The notes under the pieces: generated by a model | What the model was told of the DNA's origin: nothing | The model's database searches: none | What the model saw: only the letters and a program-made list of their open reading frames with translations | DNA from: Bacteroidota bacterium | GTDB lineage: Bacteria > Bacteroidota > Bacteroidia > Chitinophagales > Chitinophagaceae | Direction: 5' to 3' | Length of the DNA stretch: 46,428 nt | Assembly: GCA_013288945.1 (NCBI GenBank) | Contig: JABDAZ010000024.1 | Span: 1-46,428, forward strand | Position numbers and translations under genes: made by a program | Part shown: positions 33,745 to 42,432 of the stretch, piece by piece | How the letters are laid out: each line of letters opens with the position of its first letter | Numbering within the stretch: the stretch's first letter is position 1

Positions 33745-35226
33745 CTATTTTTTCAAAATCCAAACCGAAACTGAGCCTGGTGAAACATGAAATTCTCCCC
33801 AGCCTTCTTCATTAATCACCACTTCGCCAGGATATTTTTCCAGTAAATCTATAAAAATTTTTCCGCGTTGTTTTTCGCCAACGTTCATATTTTTAAATCC
33901 TTCATCACCATTTGATAATAATACAGCGCAACAATTTTCCTGGTTTTCATCATCGCCCAATCGCGTCCAGCCAATACAACTTGGATGATCTATATAATCA
34001 TTTTGCGTGCCATAAGCATATAAGTTTCTTGCCATTAATAATTTTTCAATGCCATCAACTTTGTCTAAAAAAATTTCCTGTTCATTGCCTTCTTTATCTT
34101 TATCCTTATAATGTGCGCCAAATAAATCTGCATAAAAAACACAAGGGTAACCAGCTTCTCTTAATAAAATTAATGCATAAGCCAATGGCTTGAACCACGC
34201 TTCCACAGGCGCTTCCAGCGATTGCAAAGGTTGCGTGTCGTGATTATCAACAACTGTTACAGCAAGCTCCGGGCGTGTTGCAACAAGGCTGTTATCAAAA
34301 ATGGTATGTAAATTAAATTCCTTTCCTTGCGTTGATGCAAGATGTAAATTATTATGCAATGCTGCATCAAACAAACTCATGCGGCTGTTGGTCGCTTCGA
34401 TGTATGTAAGAATTAATGGAAGTTCGCCGGGCGCCCAATATTCGCCAACAACAAATAGATCTGGTTTTATACTACGCATAAAATCTATCCATTCATTATA
34501 AAATTTTGGCGACATATGTTTAACTGCATCAAGGCGCACACCATTAAAACCAACTTGTTCTAAATACCATTTTCCCCAATACTTTAATTCATCACGCACA
34601 GCAGGGTTGCGGAATTCAATATCATTAAACATCAAATAATCGTAGTTGCCTTTTTCATCACTAATCACTTCTTCCCAATCATTTCCCCATTCATTAATGA
34701 TGCTAAAAATTGCTGATTCTTTTAAATCAACTGCATAATCGATTCCTGAAAAACAAGTGTGATCCCAAATAAATTCAGAGTATTTTTTATTGCGGCCGGG
34801 AAAAGTAAATTTTGTGAAACTGTCAATGTCAAACGGTTCGCTGATAAATTTAGTTCTGTCTTCAGGATCAACGCGCATTACTTTTACCCTTTCAATTTCA
34901 TCACCGCCGGCTTTGTGGTTTAAAACGATATCAGCATAAACCTGCACGCCATTTTTTTGCAAAGTTTGAATAGCATTAATGTATTCTTCTTTGGTTCCGT
35001 ATTTTGTTCTCACCGATCCTTTTTGATCAAATTCTCCAAGGTCAAAAATATCATACACATCATAGCCATTTGTATTTGCACCATCTTTTCCCTTTGTTGC
35101 CGGCGGAAGCCATGCCGCATTAATACCAAGTTTCGATAAATATTCTGCGTTGTCTGCAGTGTGTTTCCAAAAGCTGCCGTCGTTCGGCGTGTACCAATGA
35201 AAAAATTGGATCATAGTGCCATTCAT
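33745..35226 (-). CDS. Alpha-amylase, GH13, cytoplasmic
   Basis: A 493-residue glycoside hydrolase family 13 enzyme close to the bacterial cytoplasmic AmyA (subfamily 5) group. The catalytic residues are Asp233 (GVRLDAVKH, nucleophile), Glu262 (VVGEYW, acid/base) and Asp330 (VVDNHDT, transition-state stabiliser). The opening MIQFFHWYTPNDGSFWKH is typical. There is no signal peptide, so it acts on internal alpha-glucans such as glycogen or imported maltodextrins, giving short oligosaccharides. Unlike most Bacteroidota starch enzymes it has no SusC/D neighbours. It is likely the first gene of a minus-strand unit with the unknown 140-residue protein. Confidence 0.95.
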   Translation of the reverse strand: MNGTMIQFFHWYTPNDGSFWKHTADNAEYLSKLGINAAWLPPATKGKDGANTNGYDVYDIFDLGEFDQKGSVRTKYGTKEEYINAIQTLQKNGVQVYADIVLNHKAGGDEIERVKVMRVDPEDRTKFISEPFDIDSFTKFTFPGRNKKYSEFIWDHTCFSGIDYAVDLKESAIFSIINEWGNDWEEVISDEKGNYDYLMFNDIEFRNPAVRDELKYWGKWYLEQVGFNGVRLDAVKHMSPKFYNEWIDFMRSIKPDLFVVGEYWAPGELPLILTYIEATNSRMSLFDAALHNNLHLASTQGKEFNLHTIFDNSLVATRPELAVTVVDNHDTQPLQSLEAPVEAWFKPLAYALILLREAGYPCVFYADLFGAHYKDKDKEGNEQEIFLDKVDGIEKLLMARNLYAYGTQNDYIDHPSCIGWTRLGDDENQENCCAVLLSNGDEGFKNMNVGEKQRGKIFIDLLEKYPGEVVINEEGWGEFHVSPGSVSVWILKK

Positions 35227-35475
35227 AAATAGTCAGTTTAAGGGGTTATGTTTTTACAGATGCACATTAATATAAAACCATGCCATTATTATTTTATATA
35301 AAAATACATACACAATGAAGCGTTGTTTTTATTTCATTAATAAATCCATTTTAATATTTCTAGTAGATTTTAGATAAATAACTTTATAAAATAATTGCTT
35401 TGCCTGATTTCTTAATAAACAATTTTGTTGCTATAACTGTTTATTAAAATAAATATCTACAGAGAGATTTTGTTT

Positions 35476-36483
35476 ATGAAAATTTATCTTTTCTTAATTC
35501 TTTCTTTATCATTTTGTGCAGGTTTTGCGCAGAAAAATTATGGCTTTAATGAAATTGATAACCGTGTTCAATCGATAGAACCTGCTACTGCGGCTGATTT
35601 GGCGCTTATATTAACTGCGCCTTACAATAACGAAACAAAAAAAGTGCGTGCAATTTTTAGCTGGATTGCTCAACACATTGAATACAAAACAAAATATACC
35701 ATTACTAAAAATTTTGTATTGCCCGAAAATATTTCATTAATAAAATCATTTGATTTTGCGGCAAATTATTCTGCCAATGAATATGTTGCTGAATCTGTAT
35801 TAAAAAATAAATCTGGCGTTTGTGAAGGTTATGCAAGGTTGTTTAAAACACTGTGCGATTACGCGGGCATTAAATCCGCCCTTGTAACCGGCTATGCGCG
35901 CAGCAATTTAAATATAATTGGTACACAGTTTTTTTCTAACCATTATTGGAATGCAGTGTATGCAGACAGCGCCTGGCACCTTGTTGATGTAACCTGGGCG
36001 AGCGGCTATTTTACATTTCACGGAAATGAGTTTATTAAATATTTTGATGATCAATATTTTTTTACGCCGCCTGATTTATTTATCCGCGATCATTTTCCGG
36101 ATGATTTGGAATGGACATTATTAGCTGTACCAACTGCGCCGGAAGAATTTATTAATTCTCCCTTTAAACAACGATCTTTTACCAAATACAATATCGAATC
36201 TGTTTATCCGAAAACCGGTTTTATTAATGTAAATATTGGCGACAGTATTAATCTTGAATTACAAACATCAGACATTGAAGCGGATAAGAAAAAAGCAATT
36301 GATACAGCTTCGCTTGATTCAAGTATGTTATTAAAATATTCTTCCGTTGCTTTTTTGCAACCTGTTATTTCCGGAAATAAAATCACTTATGTTTTTACAG
36401 TAAATTCTACTGATATAGAATGGCTTCACCTGATGTATAATAAAGATGTTATCCTGCGATACAAATTGAAAATTAAAAAATAA
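35476..36483 (+). CDS. Secreted transglutaminase-like protein
   Basis: A 335-residue exported protein with a signal peptide (MKIYLFLILSLSFCAGFAQ; ATG 35476 used, not the TTG two codons upstream). The transglutaminase-like core has the catalytic triad: Cys116 in SGVCEGYA, His156 in NHYWNAV and Asp171 in HLVDVTW. This is the YebA-type papain-like fold; members crosslink, hydrolyse or only bind peptides. The C-terminal ~110 residues are beta-rich (FINVNIGDSINLELQ, NKITYVFTVNS) and look like an accessory surface domain. Converges with the phosphatase gene. Enzymatic role unproven. Confidence 0.85.
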   Translation: MKIYLFLILSLSFCAGFAQKNYGFNEIDNRVQSIEPATAADLALILTAPYNNETKKVRAIFSWIAQHIEYKTKYTITKNFVLPENISLIKSFDFAANYSANEYVAESVLKNKSGVCEGYARLFKTLCDYAGIKSALVTGYARSNLNIIGTQFFSNHYWNAVYADSAWHLVDVTWASGYFTFHGNEFIKYFDDQYFFTPPDLFIRDHFPDDLEWTLLAVPTAPEEFINSPFKQRSFTKYNIESVYPKTGFINVNIGDSINLELQTSDIEADKKKAIDTASLDSSMLLKYSSVAFLQPVISGNKITYVFTVNSTDIEWLHLMYNKDVILRYKLKIKK

Positions 36484-36506
36484 TTGATGATGTTCAATTC
36501 ATCATA

Positions 36507-37250
36507 TTAACTCCTTGCATTCTCACTATATAATTCACTCACCAAATCTGATTGCCAATATTGTTTTGAATGCAAATCCATAATTGTTAAGCGGCCTTTG
36601 TGCCCCGCGCCGGTGTCAAGATTTGTAATATTTTGTGCACGCATAGGTTTGTCTGTAAACCAATGCTGCGTTGGTGTGTGGCCGATATAGATTTCATTAA
36701 AAACATTTACGTTATAAAAATTTTCAGCATCATTTACTGCAGATCGCCACAAATCCCTATCCCAATAAAATGCTGTTGTACTTTGTGAATCGAAAGGCAA
36801 ATTCCTATTGAAACCTGCATGCACAAAGCAATTATTGTTTTCATCTTTATAATACAATTGCTGTGCATTAAAAAAATTTCTGTGCGTTAATGGCACATCG
36901 TTATTATTCAACGCAGTTTTATAACCTGTGGCAGTTTTTATAATTAAATTTTCCCTGCCAGATAATTTTAGATAAGATTTTGCAGTGGCAGATCCGCCAT
37001 GCAGCCAGTTTGCAGGATGAAAACCGGTATTAATAAATTCAATAAACCAATCATCATGATTGCCTTTGAGCGCGACTAAATTTTTTATTTTGAGTAACGT
37101 TTCAACACATTCATAAACTTCAGGAAAACTGTCTGTAATATCACCAAGTTGTATTAGCTTATCATTTTCATAATCAAATTCACATCTTTCCAAACACTGA
37201 ACCAGCGCGCGGTAAGCTCCATGAATATCGCCCATCACAAATACTTTCAT
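36507..37250 (-). CDS. Calcineurin-type metallophosphatase
   Basis: A 247-residue PPP-family phosphoesterase. The metal-binding motifs are complete: MGDIHGAY (D8, H10), LIQLGDITD and LKGNHDDW, then VHAGFN and IGHTP later. It is a cytoplasmic protein related to bacterial serine/threonine phosphatases such as PrpA and to diadenosine tetraphosphatases. Which substrate applies is not known. The gene ends 24 bp from the convergent transglutaminase-like gene, and its start is 58 bp from the FAD oxidoreductase on the same strand. Confidence 0.9.
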   Translation of the reverse strand: MKVFVMGDIHGAYRALVQCLERCEFDYENDKLIQLGDITDSFPEVYECVETLLKIKNLVALKGNHDDWFIEFINTGFHPANWLHGGSATAKSYLKLSGRENLIIKTATGYKTALNNNDVPLTHRNFFNAQQLYYKDENNNCFVHAGFNRNLPFDSQSTTAFYWDRDLWRSAVNDAENFYNVNVFNEIYIGHTPTQHWFTDKPMRAQNITNLDTGAGHKGRLTIMDLHSKQYWQSDLVSELYSENARS

Positions 37251-37308
37251 CTTTTATTATAGAATGATTTTTTTATTTTTTTTCGCTATTAATAAAATTG
37301 CAACTGTT

Positions 37309-39015
37309 TTATTTTACCAATTCTTTTTCATTAATAAATATATTTTCTGCAATGATTTTTGAAGCTGCTTCGCAAAAATCCAAGCCTGAATAATCAGGAT
37401 TAAAACCACCAATGTAAGGCACAGCCATTATATAAAGCCGCGGATTTTCATTTCCGTTTTTATCTACCGCGCTGAAGTTATCATTAATCGCAATGCCCGG
37501 AACTTTTAAATAAAAAACATTATTGTCTTTTTCGTAATTATCATTTTTATTTATTTTATTAATATCCCTGAAACGCAGCCTGGCAGGGGTTACAGAGCCT
37601 TTTGTCACAAGGCTTTTAAAAGGAAAATCTTCAATTGATAAATGTTTTTGCCCGATGCAATCAATAAAAGTTTGATACTTTTTTTCTTGCTTGTTGCCAT
37701 CGACATCTTTATAATGAATAATAATTTCACCATTATTATTAACTACAATTTCATTGTCGTATCCAACATCAATAAGTTCTAATTTTCCTGCATCATGCAA
37801 TGCAATTAATTCTTCACAAGAGCTTTGCGGAACATAAGCAATAACGACGGATATTAATGGCATAAGCACACGTTGCAAGCGTTGCATATCTTCTGCCGAA
37901 AAATGTTTTGCAGGATAATTCATTGCAAAACTTAATACGCCAAGCATCTCTTTCCAGTAGATTGATTTTTTTCTATCAATAGATTTTTGCGCTTCTGCAT
38001 ATTCACCTTTAAATAAAAGAAACGGATCAATACTTTCGCGGAACGTCATTATAAAATCAACAAACTCTTCAATGGTTTTATCTTTTATCTGCTGATAGAA
38101 AGCAAGATCTTTTTCCTTAAATGGTTCTTTAAAATCTTTTTCAAAAATAAAATCAAGTGAAAGAAAACCATCATTATTTTTTCTATGATTATTAATGTCT
38201 TCCTTGGTTAATAAAGATTTATTTGAAAGATGCGAATCATCAAGATGAAAGCGGATTGCAGGCAACAAGCCATGCCGAGAGTGCATAAAAATTTTAAAAT
38301 CTGGTGAACCATTATTAGTATGATAAGAAAATTTATGCGGCTGCTCTTGCACAAAAGTTCCATTTGCCCGTGCCAAAGTGCGCACAGCATCAATAGCTGT
38401 AAGCGAACTCCCGCGGATTGCAATGGAATGATTAAAACGTTTTTTTAATTTTGCCGGCGGATATGGCGAATCATAATAACCATCAACATTGCCTTCATAA
38501 GTAACGGGCCAATTGTGGCCGCTGCAAATAATTACTGTATTAAAAGTTAACCAGCCAGCATTTGCTACTTTTATTTTTATTTTATTTATTAATGGTTCGT
38601 CAGCAATATCATTTACCCTGCAATTAAAATGAATTTGCGTTGAAATGCCCGCCTGCGCTGCGTTTGCCTGCAGCATATTAAATTGCGCTTCCAAATATTC
38701 ACCAAACAACAACCTTGGCAGCACCATAAATTCATGAACAGTTTCGGGATTAAGATTATATTTTTTCAATGCGTCAGGATGCAAAGTTTTTATCCAATCA
38801 ACAATAGGAATAACAAGCTTCGGAATTTCATTTCCTGAAACATTTGTAATGTGTTCAGTGCTGGCGCCGTCATTACTGTAAGGCATGCCCGCGCCAGAAT
38901 AATTTTTTGCTTCAAAAATATCAATGGTAAAATCCGTCCTTCCGCTTTCAATAAGTTTTTTATACATAAAAAGGCCGCTTGGGCCTGCGCCGATAATTGC
39001 AATGTGTTTTTCCAT
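37309..39015 (-). CDS. FAD/NAD(P)-binding oxidoreductase of unknown substrate
   Basis: A 568-residue protein opening with the Rossmann dinucleotide motif IAIIGAGPSGLFMYKKL (ATG 39015 used, four codons inside the longest frame). A second nucleotide-binding strand, FNTVIICSGHNWP, and a later CIGQK... segment with DINKINKND follow. The shape is that of the FAD-NAD(P)-binding family (HpnW/YdhS-like, monooxygenase-like) common in Bacteroidota; it could be an oxidase or a monooxygenase. No pathway neighbour helps. Soluble, cytoplasmic, no signal peptide. A -7 box could not be placed in the 234-bp space upstream. Confidence 0.8.
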   Translation of the reverse strand: MEKHIAIIGAGPSGLFMYKKLIESGRTDFTIDIFEAKNYSGAGMPYSNDGASTEHITNVSGNEIPKLVIPIVDWIKTLHPDALKKYNLNPETVHEFMVLPRLLFGEYLEAQFNMLQANAAQAGISTQIHFNCRVNDIADEPLINKIKIKVANAGWLTFNTVIICSGHNWPVTYEGNVDGYYDSPYPPAKLKKRFNHSIAIRGSSLTAIDAVRTLARANGTFVQEQPHKFSYHTNNGSPDFKIFMHSRHGLLPAIRFHLDDSHLSNKSLLTKEDINNHRKNNDGFLSLDFIFEKDFKEPFKEKDLAFYQQIKDKTIEEFVDFIMTFRESIDPFLLFKGEYAEAQKSIDRKKSIYWKEMLGVLSFAMNYPAKHFSAEDMQRLQRVLMPLISVVIAYVPQSSCEELIALHDAGKLELIDVGYDNEIVVNNNGEIIIHYKDVDGNKQEKKYQTFIDCIGQKHLSIEDFPFKSLVTKGSVTPARLRFRDINKINKNDNYEKDNNVFYLKVPGIAINDNFSAVDKNGNENPRLYIMAVPYIGGFNPDYSGLDFCEAASKIIAENIFINEKELVK

Positions 39016-39249
39016 ATTTAGTTCCAATCTTCTAAGGATTAATCAATCCTGATTTATAATATCAATTGTTATACCCGTTAATAAAAAAATAATATAACCA
39101 TGGCTTTTTTTTCATTATTAATCCAGTGGCATGCAATTTTTAAATGAGCCGATGGTTGATGGTTTATAAAAAAACAGTTTTTATATCTTCTTTGTAAGAA
39201 TTATCAATCATCAAACATGAAGTATTAACCTTAAACTTATAAGTTTCTT

Positions 39250-39978
39250 ATGATTGTAACTTACACCGACGAAGGCTGGAAAGTAATCACACAGCGCGCT
39301 CACGGAATTTTGGCAGCGCAATTGGCCATGCAATGGAAAATAAAAGATCGCCCAAAAAGATGGGTTGAAACTGTGCTTGCCATTGCTGAACATGATGATG
39401 CAGAAACAGAACTTGATGGTGAAAATTTACTTACATCAACCGGCGGCCCGCTAAATTTTTCAATGAAAAAATTTGATTACAATCATTGTAATAAATTATC
39501 GTGTCTTACAGTTACAAAATCTTCCTATATCGCTTTGCTCACCTCTATGCACATGGATTTTTTATATGGCAAAGAAGCGAATACAAACAAAGAAGCTGCA
39601 AAATTTTTAAGCAGCCAAAACAAGCTGCAAACTTCATTAAGAAAAAGAACAGGTATTAATAAATCGCAGGCAAACAAAATTTATTCATTGGTAGAATGGT
39701 GCGACGCATTTTCATTAATCATTTGCCAGGACGATTTTCCACCGGAAAACAGATTGGTTGACATCAGTTGCGGGCCAGATAAAACTGTGCATCAAGTTCA
39801 TAAAAAAAATGAAGAAACCATTGTTGTGGAACCATGGCCTTTTGAAGAAAATGAATTTGAAATTTATTATGAATACAGAGTTATAAAATTGATACAATTT
39901 AAAAGCTCAGCAGATTTTCGCAAGGCATTTATTAATAGCATTCCAACAGAAAAAAAATGGAAGGTTTGTAAAAAATAA
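39250..39978 (+). CDS. DUF3891 family protein
   Basis: A 242-residue soluble protein that matches the DUF3891 opening: MIVTYTDEGWKVITQRAHGILAAQLAMQW, followed by VLAIAEHDDAE and a Trp/Asp-rich middle. The early His and His-Asp-Asp cluster is reminiscent of the HD-superfamily metal site, but an enzymatic function has not been assigned to the family. Single gene; converges with the OmpA lipoprotein across a bidirectional terminator. Real gene beyond doubt; function unknown. Confidence 0.85.
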   Translation: MIVTYTDEGWKVITQRAHGILAAQLAMQWKIKDRPKRWVETVLAIAEHDDAETELDGENLLTSTGGPLNFSMKKFDYNHCNKLSCLTVTKSSYIALLTSMHMDFLYGKEANTNKEAAKFLSSQNKLQTSLRKRTGINKSQANKIYSLVEWCDAFSLIICQDDFPPENRLVDISCGPDKTVHQVHKKNEETIVVEPWPFEENEFEIYYEYRVIKLIQFKSSADFRKAFINSIPTEKKWKVCKK

Positions 39979-40000
39979 AAGTTTATTAATAAATATCTAC

Positions 40001-40065
40001 TCAAAAAAAATTCCCGAAGCTGAATTATTTTATTAATAATATTCAACTGCGGGAATTTATTTTTC
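40001..40065. terminator. Bidirectional terminator between DUF3891 and OmpA genes
   Basis: AAATTCCCG (40008-40016) pairs perfectly with CGGGAATTT (40050-40058), preceded by a run of A and followed by ATTTTTCTATT, so it serves both directions. The 33-nt interior folds again (TGAAT/ATTCA) and contains a TTATTAATAA palindrome at 40030-40039 in its loop. Confidence 0.75.
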
Positions 40066-40126
40066 TATTAATAATTACACATAACTGTGATAATTATCTT
40101 CTCATAAAATATCTTATCAAACATTT

Positions 40127-40957
40127 TTAATTATCGCTCGTCTCTAATAATTTATACAACTCATCCAGTTTTGGTGAAAGAATAATTTCCGTTCTCCTGT
40201 TTAATGCGCGCCCATCTGCAGTACTGTTTGATTGTACCGGATCATATTGGCTATGGCCTGATGCAATCACTCTTACAGGGTCAACTTTATAATCATCCGT
40301 AAGTATGCGAACGATGGAACCCGCGCGGGCAGTGCTTAAATCCCAGTTGTCTTTATATTTTCCACGTATCGGAATGGAATCTGTATGGCCTTCAATATTC
40401 ACTGTGATATCAGGATTAATATTGAGTACTTCAGCAAGTTTGCCCAATGCTTCTTTACCTTTTGGGTTCACAACTGCACTTCCTGAAGGGAACAATAAAT
40501 TTTCCTGCAAGCTTACATACACTTTACCATTTTTTATAGAAACCGTTAATTCATTTGAATTAAAACCTGTTAATGCATCAGCCATTTTTTTTCGTATTTC
40601 ACTCGTTGCTTTTTTTTGCTGATCCATTAATGCCTGCAATTGTTCCAATCGTTTTTGTTGTGCAGCCAATTGTTGCTGGCTCATACTTAGCTGCGATTGT
40701 TTATTTGCAGCATCTGTTGACAGCTGGCCAGTTTTATTATTTAAATCAGCCACTTTATTATTAAGCCCATCAATTTGTTGTTTCATTTGTGCAACTGAAT
40801 TTTGCAGCTCATCAACTTTGCCTGCAAGCCGCGCGCTGTCTGCTCTTACAACTTGTAGCTGTGCTTGTGAATCCTTAAATTTTCTTGTTGGAACGCAACT
40901 TGTAAATAATAATCCTGCTGTTATTATTATTAATGTGCTGATAAATATTTTTTTCAT
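40127..40957 (-). CDS. OmpA-family peptidoglycan-associated lipoprotein
   Basis: A 276-residue lipoprotein. MKKIFISTLIIITAGLLFTSC is a type II signal with lipobox LFTSC and lipidated Cys21. A long Gln/Ala/Lys coiled coil follows (residues ~40-125), and then a C-terminal OmpA/Pal domain with NIEGHTDSIPI, DLSTARAGSIVRIL and the closing RRTEIILSP peptidoglycan-binding pattern. It anchors the outer membrane to the wall. The coiled coil in place of a beta-barrel separates it from true OmpA and resembles the MotB/Pal-like proteins of the phylum. It is transcribed alone. Confidence 0.9.
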   Translation of the reverse strand: MKKIFISTLIIITAGLLFTSCVPTRKFKDSQAQLQVVRADSARLAGKVDELQNSVAQMKQQIDGLNNKVADLNNKTGQLSTDAANKQSQLSMSQQQLAAQQKRLEQLQALMDQQKKATSEIRKKMADALTGFNSNELTVSIKNGKVYVSLQENLLFPSGSAVVNPKGKEALGKLAEVLNINPDITVNIEGHTDSIPIRGKYKDNWDLSTARAGSIVRILTDDYKVDPVRVIASGHSQYDPVQSNSTADGRALNRRTEIILSPKLDELYKLLETSDN

Positions 40958-41414
40958 TTAAAAAAAATTAGGTGAAAGAATTTAAAAACTATTTCTATAC
41001 AAACAATTTTTATCCTATTTATAAATTGTAAAGATCATGCCGGGAAAAAAATAAATTGCAGTGGTAAAATTGAAATTATTAAAATAATTATTTTAAAGCT
41101 TTAATAAAAATAAAAACAAGTGAGGTTGATGAATGAATTTGAAGAAGGAGAAATTTTATTGAAGTAGTTATAATCACCTCGATTAATGAGAGTGTGCAAA
41201 TGATAATCAAAATATTAGTTCTTAAAAAAAGAAAGGCCCGGATAGAAATCCAGCCCGTTTTGTGAATCCAATATCCTTGAAAAATCCAATCAAATAGTTT
41301 CAAATTATAAGCCAAGAGAAGATTATGTTTAAAACGCAAAATTTATATAATCAAAACAATAATATTGAGAAATAATAACACTATGGTGTGTAAAAAAATC
41401 AACACTTTTTCAAA
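40958..41414. other. 457-bp gap with a G+C-rich minus-strand hairpin
   Basis: At 41235-41255 the minus strand can form GGC/GCC and GGAT/ATCC stems with a TTCT loop, and the following sequence is TTTCTTTTTTT; this resembles a terminator reading leftwards. No gene is visible between it and the NUDIX promoter that faces the other way. A minus-strand frame 41088-41339 covers it but has low-quality coding character. The rest of the gap is AT-rich and empty. Confidence 0.4.
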
Positions 41415-41882
41415 ATGAATAAAAAACAAAGCGCAGGAATATTAATGTACCGGTTAATAAATGATGCAATAGAATTTTTTCTCGTACATCCCGGCGGCCC
41501 GTTTTGGAAAAATAAAGATAAAGGCAGCTGGACGATACCAAAAGGTGAATTTGCAGATGATGAACAGCCATTAAGCGCCGCCCGCAGAGAGTTTGAAGAA
41601 GAAACAGGATTTGCGCCAGAAGGAAAATTCATTCCTTTAACTGCTGTAAAACAAAAGTCAGGAAAGCTCGTTCATGCGTGGGCATGCGAAGGAAATTTAG
41701 ATGCATCGAAAATAATAAGCAATACAGTTACGATTGAATGGCCACCAAAAACAAATAAAAAACTAACATTTCCTGAAGTTGACCGCGGCGAATGGTTCGC
41801 TATAAAAGATGCACTTGAAAAAATAAATGATGCACAAAAAAATTTTTTACGTGAACTTATTATTATTCTAGAAAAAAAATAA
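41415..41882 (+). CDS. NUDIX hydrolase
   Basis: A 155-residue NUDIX domain protein. The Nudix box G-x5-E-x7-REU-x-EE-x-G is met by GEFADDEQPLSAARREFEEETG (residues ~38-59). The opening SAGILMYRLINDAIEFFLVHPGG and the WPPKTNKKLTFPEVDRGEWF segment place it in the diadenosine/nucleotide pyrophosphohydrolase-like (MutT/YfcD-type) branch typical of Bacteroidota. It would hydrolyse a nucleoside diphosphate linked to another group; the substrate is unknown. Converges with the iron-permease-like gene at 28 bp. Confidence 0.9.
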   Translation: MNKKQSAGILMYRLINDAIEFFLVHPGGPFWKNKDKGSWTIPKGEFADDEQPLSAARREFEEETGFAPEGKFIPLTAVKQKSGKLVHAWACEGNLDASKIISNTVTIEWPPKTNKKLTFPEVDRGEWFAIKDALEKINDAQKNFLRELIIILEKK

Positions 41883-41909
41883 ATAATCAGATTAAAAAGA
41901 AAATAAAAA

Positions 41910-42404
41910 TTATTTATTATTCATCATCTCGCTTTTAATATCTTCTTCAATTTCAATTTTCAATTCACTCATTTGCCTTGCATCATCTATCGAATGCGAT
42001 TGTTGCAGGTTTTTTTCATCTTTACTTATCTGGCTTAGTTTCGAATAATATTTTTGAATAACTTTTAATTCCTCTTCCGACATATTTTCTACATTAACAA
42101 GCCTGTTGCTTGCAAACTCATGCGCGGCAACCAGTTCATTTAATTTCAATTGTATGGCAAGCGAATCTTTGTTCTGCGCCTTTTGTATTAAAAAAACCAT
42201 CAAGAAAGTTATAATAGTTGTGCCCGTATTAATAACCATTTGCCAGCCTTCAGAATAATGAAAAATCGGGCCTGTTGCGCCCCAGATTATTACTAATAAA
42301 AATGCAATAATAAACGCTATTGTGCTGCCTGTTGCCTTAGTAACTGTTATTGCAAAACGTTCAAAAAAACCTCCGCCTTTTTTGTCTCCATTATTATTTT
42401 TCAT
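41910..42404 (-). CDS. Low-affinity iron permease-like membrane protein
   Basis: A 164-residue protein of the low-affinity iron permease domain family (PF04120 type). FERFAITVTKATGSTIAFIIAFLLVIIWGATGP is the first membrane hairpin, followed by NTGTTIITFLMVFLIQKAQNKD and a C-terminal soluble helix pair with NKLNELVAAHEFASNRLVNVENMSEEEL. In bacteria the domain is widely found but iron transport is not proven for this short form. It lies 28 bp downstream of the DUF2252 gene on the same strand, so the two are likely co-transcribed. Confidence 0.85.
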   Translation of the reverse strand: MKNNNGDKKGGGFFERFAITVTKATGSTIAFIIAFLLVIIWGATGPIFHYSEGWQMVINTGTTIITFLMVFLIQKAQNKDSLAIQLKLNELVAAHEFASNRLVNVENMSEEELKVIQKYYSKLSQISKDEKNLQQSHSIDDARQMSELKIEIEEDIKSEMMNNK

Positions 42405-42432
42405 AAAAAATATTTTATGCTGAAAAATTTTT

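Noticed and set aside
41088-41339. 83-codon minus-strand frame in the OmpA-NUDIX gap
   Set aside because: Low-complexity hydrophobic translation with no recognisable signal or motif, and a terminator-like hairpin lies inside it.
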